Positions 1 through 14,632 of a stretch of 63,314 nucleotides of DNA are shown here, one piece after another (positions within the stretch are counted from its first letter, which is position 1; the number at the start of each line of letters is the position of its first letter). The notes under the pieces were generated by a model. It did no database searches and was not told the DNA's origin. It saw only the letters and a program-made list of their open reading frames with translations. A program made the translations under genes and the position numbers. This stretch comes from Nephromyces sp. MM_2019. Taxonomy: Eukaryota; Apicomplexa; Aconoidasida; Nephromycida. The stretch covers positions 2,718 to 66,031 of the forward strand of contig JADHZB010001931.1 in the NCBI GenBank assembly GCA_015657535.1, given 5' to 3'.

Positions 1-84
<84 letters not shown>
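1..84. repeat. (TG)n microsatellite at window edge
   Basis: Forty-two uninterrupted TG units. It lies beyond the 3' end of NSF and opens a TG-rich stretch of about 1 kb. It is not a telomere: no TTTAGGG-type unit is present. Confidence 0.98.
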
Positions 85-85
<1 letters not shown>

Positions 86-2053
86 TGTGAGAGGGGGGCG
101 AGGTATGTGTGGGGATTTGTGTGGGGGTGTGTATGTATGTTTATAGATATGAGATCTGTATAAGTAAATGTGTGTGAGTAGATGTATGTAAGCTTGCGTA
201 TGTATTTATCAGTATATGTGTATGTGTCCGTTAAGAGTGAATATATGTGATTAAATGAATCGATCGTTGTGTACAATTTATGTATATATAAATGTGTGTG
301 TATAATTATATACTGTAGGTATATATTGTTTGTATACTGCGTATTTAGGAGTGAGTAATTGTGAGTTTTCTAGTATATCTGTGTGATATTTACTATTTAT
401 GAATTGTTTTTGTATGTGTAAATGTATATATATGTGATAGAGAGTTATGTATATATATATATGATTGATACTGTGTGTAATGTTAGATATAGGTAATGTT
501 TCTCAACTTTTATCGTATTTGTTGATGTAGGGGTATATATGAAGGCTACGTTGTGTGTGTGTGTGAAGACTATATTGTGCGTATATGTGAAGACTGTTGT
601 GTGTGAGTGATTTAATTTGTGTTTATTTGTGTGTTAAAGGTGAAAGTGGTCTGTTATAAGCTATTCAAAATGTGTATAGTATGTGTACATAGCTTATACA
701 TGTGTGTGAAGGTTTTATGTGTGTGAAGGTTTTATGTGTGTGAAGGTTTTATGTGTGTTTGGGATATATGTATGCATGGATTATTTGTGTGTGTGTGATA
801 AGTATGTATGTGTGTGACATTTATGTGTGTATGTGATATAGATATGTTTATGTGTATGATTTATGTATATGGAGCTTAAATATGTGTGAATCTATTGTAT
901 ATATATATGTACATGTGCTTAGGCTATTGATATTGTAAATTAATTGTGTATGGTGGATGTAATAGTGTGTATGTGTGAATATAAATATGAATGTGTGTGT
1001 AGTCGACACTTTAGCATAATTTGTAGATATATATGTATATATATAGTGTAAACTTTATGTAGAGATAGATATATACATATAATTTACACTAATTAACAAA
1101 ATAGTTAAAATTATATAATTTTTTTTTGCATACAAATTTTAGTATACATACGAAAAATAAATTTATTCATATCACAAAATAAACAATTTTATTAAATTAT
1201 TTTATTATATATATATATATAAATATTACATAATGTGTATATGTGTAACATGTAAAATAGTTGTGTATATGTTTGATATATTAATTCATATATGTGTAAA
1301 ATAGAGTGTGTGTAGGTATGTAATATTAGAAATAGCACTTATGTGTGTAATGTATATATAAATCATGCATATGTATACTATATATGAAATAGATATATAA
1401 AATAAAGTTACTATGTTATGTTATATATAACATAGTAAACGATGTGTGTAATAGATAATTTTGTTTTTGTATTAGATGACATATAGGGTAAGTAATATGT
1501 AAATGAGATTGGTTTTAAAGTGTCGGATAGGCTATTATTTTAAAATTATTTACTTATGCATTTAAATATATTAGCAAATACTTTGAAATTTACTAAAATC
1601 TAAAAACCATTGGTATTTAATTAATTTGTTTTCATACAAACAATTATATATAATTTGTTATAGCTTTTTATAATTTCATTCAATTTATTTTAGACTCAAA
1701 AACAATAAACATTTTTGAAATGTTTGATATTTTGATACACATTAAGATGTTGAAGCATAAAAAAAATCTATATATTTATGATTTAAGTCTTTACAATTTC
1801 CCTTGAAAAAGTAAAGAGTTCGTGTTTGAATATTTTCTATATCACAATTTTGTGAATAAATAATCATCATTCCCCCTATTGAAGAAGGTAGGAAAAAAAA
1901 ATTATTGTATATTTATGAAGTTTGATATAACTTAGTTTTACTAAATAGATAGGAGTTTCAAATTAGGTAAACGGAAGAAGATATTGTATATATTAATTTT
2001 TCTATCAATGTAATAAAAATAATAAAAACTAAATATATCGATAATTTATATCT
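85..2053. other. Non-coding TG-rich then AT-rich stretch
   Basis: Positions 85-1010 are strewn with short TG tracts separated by AT-rich spacers, the same texture as the NSF introns. The unit tgtgtgaaggttttat occurs three times in a row at about 703-752. From about 1020 the texture becomes plain AT-rich DNA with no TG tracts. I see no exon I can support on either strand. Confidence 0.6.
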
Positions 2054-2178
2054 TTATCTGCCAAAGTAATTGTTAGTATGAGTTTCTTCCATATTTTCTT
2101 CTAGTGTCATATATTTGGGTACCTTAGGAGAAGTTATTGTTTCATAACTTTTCATAAATAATTGGAAATCAACAAAAC
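2054..2178 (-). other. Possible alternative last exon of NSF
   Basis: After a good acceptor (TTCTTAG) an open frame of 40 codons reads FVDFQLFMKSYETITSPK and onward to a TAA. It looks coding in composition, but its required phase does not match the end of the preceding NSF exon with any consensus donor I can find, and NSF already has an in-frame stop at 2262-2264. It may be 3' UTR, an alternative exon, or a small separate unit. Confidence 0.25.
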
Positions 2179-2261
2179 CTAAGAATAAGGAATCAGTATA
2201 AATATGTAACAATTATTTATTCGCTGAAAGTATGTATGATATTACAAAACATGGATATGCC

Positions 2262-2784
2262 TTAAAAAAAGGAATTTTTAAGTAGGCTTAAAAAAAAGTT
2301 ATCGGAAAAAAATGTAAAATTTTGAACAGGGAAATTTTTGACAAAAGTTTCAACTTTATCATCCCTAGTTGAATTAGAGGGTTCTTTTTCTTTTTTTAAT
2401 CCCAAATATTCTATTTAAATCTTCTTTTCTTATTTCTCTAATTCAATAAAATCAATTTTTTAAATAAAAAAGTATTACCTTTTTCTGAGCTAGCGGCGGC
2501 CATGTCTATAATTGTGAGTAATGTTTTAATTGGTATTGCCGGTTTATTTTCTTCTAATAATCTCTATAAAGAAAATGAGAAAATAAAGGAATATTTAAAT
2601 ATTGAATTGAGGATATCTTAAATTGTACAATTATAATGACTGCTAGTTATTCAGAAAAAAATAAAAACTAAAAGAAAAAAAATTATATAAAATTAAATGT
2701 ATCTACACTTTTGAGAAATAAATAAGTTTTCCCTCAATATCCTTATCAATGAACATATTGATTATAGAAACATATAAAAATATA

Positions 2785-2822
<38 letters not shown>

Positions 2823-5800
2823 TTATATTTCTGTAATATCTAGTATGACGGTGGTTCTACCTATGATTATGTGTTATTATATTCAACCTTAACTTTGAGA
2901 TTATATGTTTTATTATACTTAATAATTTTATGAATAGTCATTTATATTTAGTTAAATCCCTTAGTAACTTATATTTCAGTAAAGGCGAAATTATAGATAA
3001 TATGTCTTATTTGAATTTATAAATAGTTGAGAAATCATACCATTGATATTTTATTTAGATCTTGTTGTGCAAAGGTGTATTTTGTACCCATGAAATATTC
3101 ATTAAATACATTATTTATATTTTCATAGATATCAACCAGTGGTACTTCCATACACATATTAAAGGCTTCATCAATACCACTTTCCTATAGGACAGATATT
3201 ATAAAATATAATGTGTAGTTGTCAGCTAGTGGATTTTATTCATATGGCTAAAAACGTAATATATTGTAAGATTTATATACCTATAAATATATATGTATAT
3301 TCTTTTATGTAAAGGAATTAGGATTAGTTAAAATAATGTGTAAGGATTTTGAAGGATATTCTTTAATGGGTTTCAATAGGTGAATTTTTCTCGTGTATAT
3401 ATTTTGACTGTATTTCTGTGTGTTATTACATATATTTCAAAGATATACCCGGCAAAAATCATATTCTGAGGTGGTTGAAATAATAAGTAAACGATGCTTT
3501 GGATTTGGGGGCCTCTTGTTTACCACCGTTAATATTATTTGCATTATAGTGTTTGAAAAACTAAAGAGATTTACAGATATATACACACAATAAATAAACA
3601 TACAAAATATACACACACAACATATAAATATACAATTTATACATAGGTAAATAGATAGGTACATAATATATATACTTGTGAGCACGCATAGATATGTATG
3701 TATATATATATTGAGGGTGTGTATATAGTAACTGAGTGTCTAGAGGGAATGTCGTATTGGGTTTAAAATGAGTTTTTAGTTATAATATATCTAGATGATT
3801 GGATTTTAGATAACAAGTGCTATTATATATCTTAGACTGTTATTGTGTGCTAAGTATAGATATATATATATAATTATGTGTGTATAAATTGTGTGTCTAC
3901 AATCGTGTGTTAGTGCATTTGTGTGTTTGTGTATGCAAAGTTACCGTGGGCCAATTTTAGAGTAACCTAGCAATCTTTCAATATTGTCTAAGATAACTAA
4001 AATTCAAGAATAATATGTTAATTTGATATATATAAGATGCACGCATATATTGAGAAAATTTACACATTAGTGCATATAGGTATATTATTGACCTAATGAA
4101 AGTTCACTCTTATAAGCATCTTCAAATGTGTGTAGAATGGTAGCAGCTTGTGAAGCTTCCTAAATTATTTAAAGGTAAACATGTTTACATACACATTTTA
4201 TGTTATAAGCATTGAGACACAAAATTCTATTTCTATAAATATATATTTGATATATATTACATAGAGCTTTTAATCTCATTCAATTATATGACACACACAT
4301 GCACATACATATACACACACACACATACACACACACACATATACACGTACACACATATACACACACACACATATATACACATACACACATATACACACAC
4401 ACATACCCCTTTTCCCATTAAATTTTCTGGTGTAATAAGTTTGATAAAAGGTATTTCTGTTTTCTGTGCAATTTCTGCTGCGAGTGCAGTTTTTCCTGTG
4501 CCAGCCTTCCCATATAATAAAAGTGAAATTAACCGTGTTGTAGGGCTTGTTGTTATCTAATAAATACACATTTATATTTATACACGCACAATTGAACTAA
4601 TTATAAATATGTGTATATGCGTGTATAAGTGTACTAGTGTATATGTGTATATGTATATGGGTGTGTGTATGGGTGTGTGTATATGTGTGGCCATGTGTAT
4701 GTGTGCGGGTGTATGGCGGTGTGTGTATATGTGTGTGTGTGTCTGTATGTGTGTCTGTATGGTTGTGTGTAAACATTACTTGTCTCTCAAGGATTTTACC
4801 ATAGTTTAGAATATTTGCTACAATCCCTCCAAAATTGATTATACCAAAAGGCTTACAATCTGTGTATGTGTATGTGGGTGGCGTGTGGATATGTATGTGT
4901 GAAAATAGATATAGGTACCTTTATGTGTATGTGTGTGTGTGTAAATAGACATATATTTATATATAAGTGTAGTATGTAAACAAAATTACTTTCAAGCTCA
5001 ACTTCTTCTGCACCATAAGCAGGTTTGATTTCTGTTAATGCGCTTTCGAAATCATGCTTTGTAACCTGTACACATTATGTAGTAGAGTGATTATTTATAC
5101 ACACATGTGTGTGCAGATCTACACACTCGTGTGTGTAATAAATTTTCATAAATATGATGTGTATAAACATAAATAAAATAAAGAAGCAACGATTATAAAA
5201 CTCTCTCACATATACATACATATATATATATGTATCCGTAAATGTATTCGTGTGAACAAGTTTGTGTGTTTACGTGTGTGTGTGGCCAAGTGTGTATAAG
5301 CGCATGTGTGTATATGTGTATGGCAAAGTGATCTTATGTAAAAAATTGTGTTCAAAGTGTGTTTAAGCCTGTATAGCTATGTCTCTGTGTGTGTGAGTGT
5401 ATGAAGGTGTGTACTAATATTTGTAAGTATGTGTAAGTATGTTTAAGTGTATGTATGCGCACGTGTGTGTATGTATATGTATACTAGTAATAAGTTAACT
5501 CGTGTGTGTGTGCGTAGTTATTTCCTTACTTTGATATTATCTGTGTTTGTCGGTGTAGCTACAGTCTTACGGAAATCAACATTTCTTTCAAATGCAAATG
5601 AGGCAGCACTCCTTATAAGCCCCTATTAAAATTAAATGTGTGTGTAAATAATTTAGTAAATTGTGTGTTTAATATGTGTTTTTTAACCTATTCCAATAAA
5701 TATCAATTTGTATGTATGTATATCTGTGTATAATTTTATATTATGTATCTCTGTATACAAAATAATGACAATGTGTAATATTTAGGTTTAAATAATAAAA

Positions 5801-7262
5801 AGATATTCAATATGTGTAATCAATTAATATGTGTGTAAGTGTATTTAAAAAAATAATTTAAAGTAATTTTGGTGTGTAGATTCAGATACATACAGCTATT
5901 TCAGCTCCAGAAAAATTTTTGGTTTGTTTGGCCATATCTTCAAGGCTGACAGACTGTCAATAATTATATATATATTATAAATATATGTGTGTATATAGAA
6001 TATATATCCGTGTGTAAAGTCTTTATAGATTATTCAGGTATACTATACACACATCTTAACAGTGTACTGTATATAGTTCAATAATAGATATATATATTTT
6101 TTAAAATTGAATATAGAATTATCTACATACACCAAACTGAATGTGTGTAAGTGTTAGTATGTATTTTAATCCAAATGTGTATGTGTGATTTTGTGTGTGC
6201 TTGTGTGTGCTTGTGTGTGTGTGTGCGAGCGAGCGCTGTGTGTGTGTATGTGCTTGTGTGTGCTTGCGTCCGATGTGTGTGAGTGTATATATGTATGTGT
6301 GTATATGTATATAAATATATAAATCTAAGTGTATATATATATATATATACGAGTGTGTGTAGGTGTGTGTGTGTGTAAGCTTACCATATCCAAACGATTA
6401 GCCTTTCGCATATCAGATGTGTGTATTTTAAGTATTTGTAAACGACCATCCTCATCAGGTAATGAAATTTCAACATGTAATTCTAATCTACCGGGTCTAA
6501 GTAAAGCTTCATCGATCATATCTATACGATTTGTCATACCAATTAACTGTTTAATTATACACACACAAATGTAACTATGCGTGTGTAACAAATTTTGAAA
6601 AGTGTGTGTATAGAATGGGTAATGTACAAAATAGCTGTGTGTAAATGTGTATAGCGGGTAAAATATAAACATATATGATACATATATTGGTACATCTACT
6701 ATTAATCATATGATAATGAATCGTTAAGTAAATATATATGTAAACATACAAGCCTATACATATAGATACTTACACATAGATACTTAAACATAGATCATTA
6801 CACACACAGATCATTATGCGAAGAAAATTTTACGCATACAGATATACATGGATAACTACACACAGATAAATAGATACAAATATATAAAACAAAAATTTAC
6901 ACACTAGTATATTATTTAAGGCCTCTACACCATCAATCTTAGCCAAAAGTTGGTTTACAATGCTGTCTTGTACACCCTATTAAAAAGTTTATTTGTTTTA
7001 CACATCTTATTTATTTTACATATTATATATATGAATATTTATTTATATATACACTGTATAATATATAATATTTTATAATAATAAATTTCCATTGGGTGTG
7101 TGAGTAAGGAATGTTGGTGTGTGGAAGTGTGAATGTATGAGTGAGAATGGGTATGCTCGTTTAAGTATATGTGTGCATGTCTGTAAATGTGTGCAAGCAT
7201 ATAATGTGCATGTGTGTGTGTGTGTCTAAGTAGGCGTGTTCTTATAAATAAATAAATGTATT

Positions 7263-7301
<39 letters not shown>

Positions 7302-10131
7302 TAATGTGAGTATATATAGTAAAATATATTTACTGTTGAGTTTGAGGTAGTCCCCCTTTGTTTACAAATTGCATCGATTTCATCAAATATAATTATATGA
7401 AGAGAAGAGTTGTCACCTTTCTGTAGAGTTAAATATAAATATATATTTAAATACGTGTGTGTTTTGTGTGTGTGTGTGTGAATAAGTATATGGATCAGTA
7501 TAAGTGATCGAAATGTGTGCATGTATGTATGGATTTCTTAAATATAGAAATATACCTTTATTTTATTGGTAACTGGATATGAGTGTGTGTGAGGTTAGGT
7601 GAGCGTGTATGAATATGTATATATTCCCTAAGTTTTGTGTGTAGTTATGTGTTGAATATTATGTGTGTATGTATATAAATTAATTGTGTGTACATACACT
7701 TTTATATTCTTTTTCAGCCTCTGAAAATAAATTTCGGATATTTTCCTCCGACTGGCCAACATATTTATTTAATATTTCAGGCCCATTTACAATCTGAGAA
7801 ATATACACATTATATGTGTTTCAATTGTGTGTATAAGTATGTTTATGATAGCATAGAGTGGTTGTGTGTGCATATGATTGTATATACATGTGATTATGTG
7901 TATATAGGAAAATATATAAATCAATATAATTGTGTGTGCATATGATTATATATATATAATGGTGTGTGTATCCAAAGAAGAGTATATCACAATGTTATAT
8001 TATATTTAGAATGGTATATTCTGGTGTGTGTATATATAGGAGTGTAGTTATATATAAATCTATGTTTATAAATAATCTTATCAATTTAAATATATACACA
8101 CAATAGGGTCATGAGCCCTTAAAACTTTGCCAATTTGCCTTGCAATCAATGTTTTCCCAGTACCAGGAGGTCCATGTAATAACATACCTAATATATATAT
8201 ATATATATATATTGTGTGTATATGTGATAAGAGCTTGAAAGTCTCTAGAGAGTTGTGTTTTTAGACACACACCCATATAAATGCACACACAATTACACAC
8301 AACAGTTAAAAAGATATACAAAAATATACACACATACAATTACACAGAATAATTATAAAGATATACGCAAAGTACATACACACACACACATCTATATATA
8401 GTGTATGAGTATATATACCTTTAACATGTGCAATACCCAACTCCTTAATAACATTGGGGGGTAGTGCACGAGAAGAAAATGCTCTCCTCAATATTTCTGA
8501 TAATTGTGTGTCTAATCCACCCACACCTAATTCTTCAAATTTAAATGAACTCTCAAAAATTGGTTTCTACACACACACACATATATATATTATATATAAG
8601 ATAAATGTGTGTATAAGAAATGATATACACACACATACACATTATAGATCTTATAAAATGTGTGTAAGAAAGGATAGACACACACACATATATATATTAG
8701 AGATATTGGAAATGTGTGTATAAGAAATGACACACACATACACACACATTAGAGGTAGTTCAATGTGTATATGTAATTTAAAATCGTATAATTGTTATCT
8801 AATTATCTATTCACATGTGAGGGTTATTCAAGTGTGTGGATATTTAATGATTTGTAAGTGATGTGTAGTTAATAGTATATGGATGTGTAATTGTGTGTAC
8901 ATGATAGTTTAAGTGTGTGTGTATATATATATATATTTGCTTTATAGGTAAATGAATAATGGATAGAAATTGTTCATATTTGTGTACATATCAATGTACA
9001 TACATGGGTGTGCGTGTAAAGTGGCAAAAAAAAGTATGTAATGAGTATATTTAAACACCTTAAATTTGTGTGTGTGGGTTTGTGTGTGTGTAAATTGTAC
9101 ATAAAAAGTGTAGCTACAAAATTGTATATAAGAATGTGTGTGTAAAGGCTAACTTGGATAAATTTGGAAGATTTGATTGAGATTTTTGTATTGGAGGTAG
9201 CTTCAAATATAAACTGTGTCCCATGGCTCATAACAAGTGCCCTATAACTTGCTGATAATATAGTGTGCGTGTGTGTGTGTGTGTGTGTAATTAAATGTGT
9301 AATATAGTACACATATGTATATAATACATGTATGTAAATAAAATATATATAGTGTGTGTGAATATATATATCCTAACACATTAAGTTATTATCTCGAGTT
9401 CCATTTTCACGGGGTTGGTTAGACATAATATTGATTACTCTGAATATTAAAAAATTGTAAGAAATTAGTGTGCATTGTAATAGATATGTATATTATATTA
9501 GTTGTGTTCATCAACTTAGGTGTGTGTATTATTTTATTTATGTGTGCATAAAAATAAAGTTTAATATGTAAATGAAAATATTCATTTGCACATAGGTAAA
9601 AATTGATATTAGATGTACACGAATTGTGTGTATAATTAAGTTTATGAATATATGGGTAGTCTTAATGTGCGTGTGTAATAAACTAGGTTTATTTGAATGT
9701 GATATAATCAATGTGAGTATATAATAAAATGCGTTTATTGGAGTGTGATGTCCTCAATCTCTGTGTGTAATAAATTAATTGATTTTTGGACAGTAATATA
9801 ATTGGTGTGTGTAATTATATAGTATACAAGGATATGGTAAATGTTTGGTTAACTATAGATATGTATTCAGAATAAGTGTAAGATTAAGAAGATATGATGT
9901 ATGTAGGTATGTATTTACACGTATTTTTTAAATGAGTAAGTAAAATATTATCTGTGTGTGTGTAAACATATGAGTACTCTAATTTTAGGAAATTCTTTTG
10001 TTCAAATCGCATTGTAACAATTTGATTTTTAGTTAAAATGTGTCCAGATAACTCATTGATTGCAACTTGTTCTAAATGATCTCCATCTATCTGAAGCATT
10101 TCCTCTGTATAAATACACACACACACAAATA

Positions 10132-10162
<31 letters not shown>

Positions 10163-10453
10163 CGAGTGTACTTATGTTTATCTAGCTGGTTGTAAAGTAC
10201 ACACACACACACACACGCACACACACACACACACACATACACACACATACACACACACACATAACTAACCTTTCTGCATATAAGTAGAAATTTTTATTTG
10301 TATAACTGAGGGGACCCAATTATAATTATTGGGATTGAATGGCATAAGCGTAATATTTTCTGAAAGGTTAATTCGAGCACTCTCTCTCTGTGCAACATTT
10401 ACACCTAATTGGTGGTCCTTAAGTTGTGGATCTGAGCTAAAATAATATGTGTA

Positions 10454-10551
<98 letters not shown>

Positions 10552-10601
10552 NNNNNNNNNNNNNNNNNNNNNNNNNNNNNNNNNNNNNNNNNNNNNNNNN
10601 N

Positions 10602-10695
<94 letters not shown>

Positions 10696-11749
10696 AAATG
10701 TGTGTGTATGTGTAAGGGTTTGTGTAAGTGTGGGTGTAAGGGTGTGTGTAAGGATTTGTGTAAGTATGTGAGAGTGTGTAAGAGTGTGTGAGTGTCAATA
10801 TGGATGCTTTTAGATGACTTACTCAATAATATAAACGAAATCTCTCATCATTGCATAATTGGGAGGGCGAGATGAGCGAGAGTATTCCAAATAATTTTTG
10901 GGACTCAAATACACCTAAGTAAATAGCAAAAAATATGTGTAATAATGACATGTGTTAGTGTGTAAAAGTGGGTGGCTTTCCATAGTTTGTGTCGGTGTGT
11001 GCAGATATGTGGATGTTTATACATCTGTATGGGTGTGTTTATCTGTAGCGCATATCTGTGTGCGTATCTTAGATTGTGTTTATGTGTGAGTATGTTTTTG
11101 TGTGTAGATATGCATGTGCTTATGTGTAAGTGTGAGTGTGCATTGATTGGGTGTATGTATACGTGTATATGATTTAGATAAAATTAGAAAATTGAATGTA
11201 TATATATTTACACACATCCTAGTTGGGTATTCATGCTTATGAATAACATACTTGTAAAAATATAAACCAATTAAATACACATAAAACTTAAAGACAAAAC
11301 AGATTATACACACACAAACATCTTAAGCAACACACATACAAATTACATGTGCTTAGAAATCACACAGCACACATAGGCACAATTTTCATTGCATCATATG
11401 TATCATATCACTCGTTTACATAAACTAATCAGCATACACCCAAATTACACAGTACATACGCACATGTAGCACATATCACCTATATTCAACATAGTACCCA
11501 TGACATGTATTCAACAGATAGTACTTATTACCTATATTCAACACGCTCATCATCTATATCCAACTCATAGCACACACTTATTCAACATACAACACACATC
11601 AAACATACACACAAGTGACATATACGGTAATGAATTTATAAACACACACATAATAAAATTGAGCGTGTAAGAATAGACTATAATATTACTTTGTTTGTGT
11701 AAGCCAGTTCAGGGCTTGTAAGTCGCTCGACGGCTAATGACTGTGACAT
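2262..11749 (-). CDS. NSF: N-ethylmaleimide-sensitive factor (NSF/Sec18), AAA+ ATPase
   Basis: NSF disassembles SNARE complexes with alpha-SNAP after membrane fusion. Exons (minus): 11749-11690, 10914-10823, 10436-10270, 10104-9978, 9247-9154, 8566-8419, 8187-8102, 7793-7698, 7420-7334, 6976-6905, 6546-6385, 5953-5894, 5622-5530, 5065-4990, 4859-4780, 4556-4407, 4159-4093, 3996-3945, 3560-3449, 3184-3041, 2563-2479, 2410-2262. All phases join, giving about 752 residues, close to the family's ~745. N domain is residues 1-180. D1 has Walker A GPPGTGKT (235-242), Walker B IIIFDE (299-304) and the [15 protein letters not shown] region; D2 has Walker A GKAGTGKT (516-523) and Walker B VILDNIE. The D1 Walker A has Thr where mammalian NSF has the NEM-sensitive Cys, and D2 has Asn after the Walker B Asp. 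Exon 5 uses an unusual GCAAG acceptor, the only one that keeps phase. The 3' end is the least certain part. Confidence 0.96.
10455..10684. repeat. Long (TG)n tract interrupted by an assembly gap
   Basis: A nearly pure TG tract in NSF intron 2. Fifty N at 10552-10601 replace sequence of unknown length: a round-number placeholder gap in a repeat the assembler could not cross. Because it is intronic, the NSF reading frame is unaffected. Confidence 0.95.
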
Positions 11750-14632
11750 TCTTTTAAATTTGAAAACCACTAATAAAATTGAAGATGCGGTTGGTTTAGG
11801 TGTTTACACACTAAATTAGTTAGATAGTAATCAATTAAAAGTTTGTAGATTAGTGTATATATGCATAATCTGTATATATGGGTTATAGTTATGTGTAAAT
11901 TGTCTATATATGTGTTTCAATTATGTTTGTTTCGATTGTTTGTGTGTTTCAATTGTATATGTAATTCAATTGTGTGTTTGGGTTGTCTATTTGTATCTGT
12001 GAGTAGCCAATGTGTGTGGGTTAAGCTGTAAGCATGTATTGATTAAAGTGCAAGTGTAGATGAAACTGTGTTGCTATGAGAGTTGGTTAAGTGTATATGT
12101 GGTTTAAACTACGTAAATTTGTTAAAGTGCGTGTGTGTGTGTATGGATTAAAATTAAGTGTGTGGGTGAATCTATGTATACGTGCTTAAGTGTATGTGTA
12201 TGTGAGAGATGAGTCTTAAAAATTCCATCACTAAAGAGTGTCTGTGTGTGTATGTGTGTGTTTGTGCGTATATTTGTCTGTGTGTATCAATGAAATTTAG
12301 GCTTGGGATGTGTATATATGTAAAATGAGTGCTAATTAGCTTTGATGTGGCTATTCGAATTTTCTCACTCTATTGCTATATCTTATAAAATTCAATTTTA
12401 GTGGGTAACACTCAGGTGAGAAAATTATGGGTATTTTGTTTGTGTTGCTTACTATTCTACTTAAGTGTGTATCTAAGAAATAAATAAATGCGTAGTTTCT
12501 AGTATATATTTCATAGATTCGTCTGCTTAATTAGGTGATTATAGCTTAAAGCGCATGTGTAAAAATGTGTAAAAAAAAGGTGTCTGATAATAATTTAGAT
12601 GTTATATAATTATTGTAAATAATAATTGCAAATATATATAAGAAACTAACTATATGTTTTTATGTTTATTTTATTTAAAATGCTTAATGTGTGTGCTCTT
12701 TATTTTCAAGATACTTTTTGATAAAATGAAAATTTTTAATTTTGTGAAACACATAAAAATGTCCAAAGATTGAGACTAAAGTTTAATGTAGGAAAATTAC
12801 AGTCAAATCTAACAGAATTATAATTCTTAGGAAGTTGTTATATTAATGAGATATTTTACTTAAGTTCAATCTTACCATCATTTTATTATAAACTTTACGA
12901 ATTCCATAAGAAATTCAACTAATCACAGCTATTATGAATATATCACATATTGTTACAAGCGTACAATTCATACACACATGTTATAAACATATTTTAAAAG
13001 CACTACACATATGTTGGGTATAGCTATACAAGTCTTACACATATAACACAAATGCATTATTATCACAAATATAGACTAGGTCTAGAACACTTATCTCATA
13101 GCCTCATTTTGCACATGAATATATATATACTTTACATCTATATCATCACATATTTGGTTTGTCTGCGAGCATTGAACAAAATATGTGTAACAAATCTAGT
13201 ATAAACAAGTAATATGATACGTAACTTTTGATTAGAAAATTTTGATTGTTTTAGTTTTGATTTTATGTCAAACATTACTGAGTGGAAAACAACATCCTCA
13301 CTTCAAAATTTCAAGAAATGTATTGAATTTCAACTGTGCACAATCTTAAAAATAATTATAAATTATTTTGTATAACATTATAATTAAGCAAATACATTTC
13401 TGATACAAGAATCTTTCAAATATGTTTTGTACTAGCCTACTCAATCTTAAACATACGTCTACTTGTGCCCGTAATTTGAATACACAACATTTATACTCCA
13501 ATTTACCTACAATTTATGTTTGAGCAATTTCGAATTTGAAACCGACACATAACATATTTCTACATGGATTGAGTTGTGCATAGTGTCATGTTTAAACATA
13601 CTTACGGATTGAGTATATATTTATCAACGACTACCATTTATAAACATCAATTTATATACAAAGGCTAAACTTTCTATATATGAAATGATACAGTAATTAT
13701 TTAAGTTTACATTCTCTTTCTACATATTAAAACGTAGCTTATGATACTTTTTAACCCTTAATTTTAATTACTAGAATTATCTATCTATTTTGATTCGATC
13801 ATTACGAGTTTAAACTTAGACATTTCTTGAATTTATTATTGTTGGAATATGTTATATATTTAGATCTCGCACTATATATATCCACTTGTGCTATGAAATA
13901 ATCAAATATTAATATATTCATAAATGGTTTTTTGTCTGATATAACGTAACTTTTTGGTTAAAAAAATTGTTCAATATACTACAGCTACTCATTATTTCTT
14001 AAATTTATCTTGATCATATATTTTGGGCGCTATAGGATCCATCAAAATATCAAAATTCATAAAAGTTTGTGATGATTTGTAAAAACCATGTATAAAAAGA
14101 ATTAATGGGGTAAGTGAGAAAATTTAAAAATACATGTAAAAATAGTAAATATAATAAATTCGACCACTATCATCCAAAAAAATGAAAAATGTTAGTATTT
14201 TAACTTCCTTTTATTCGTAGTATATATTTATCTATTTACGGATATATTTGTTAATTGTATGGTTATTGTAGAGTAATAACTTATAAATTGTAGTAGTGTT
14301 CTTAAAATAATTGAGGAATTATAATTAATGTGACATTTTTATAGACCAAATAAAAAAGTAGAAATGTTGAATTAAATAAATGCAAGTAAAAATTGGCGCT
14401 TAATTTTGTCCTGATAAAGTTTCTTTGGTTCGTATGTATGTTATTTCTATCAACTACCTATTTTTTATTCCACTTTCTTATATTAAAGAAGAGAATACTT
14501 TGTTAAATGATTTGTGAGTGCTGTATCTTTTGACTAAAATAATTGTTTTTGGCGGAAAAAATAGCATATATTAGTGTCGAAGTAGATAAATAATAATGTA
14601 ATAGCGTGAGTGAAGACTGTCATAGATTGAAT
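11750..14632. other. Intergenic, upstream of NSF
   Basis: The NSF promoter side. TG-rich texture continues to about 12,320 and stops rather sharply; the rest is plain AT-rich DNA. I found no coding region, tRNA or repeat beyond that. Confidence 0.6.

Noticed and set aside
1..84. Telomere end
   Set aside because: Pure TG dinucleotide, without the G-rich heptamer expected in alveolates; the window may simply start in a microsatellite.
4276..4569. Open frames on both strands made of Thr-His or Cys-Val repeats (also at 4.6-4.8, 8.1-9.3, 10.4-10.8 and 62.5-62.9 kb)
   Set aside because: They are translations of TG/CA tracts. Where they include real residues, those belong to NSF or WDR20-like exons in another frame.
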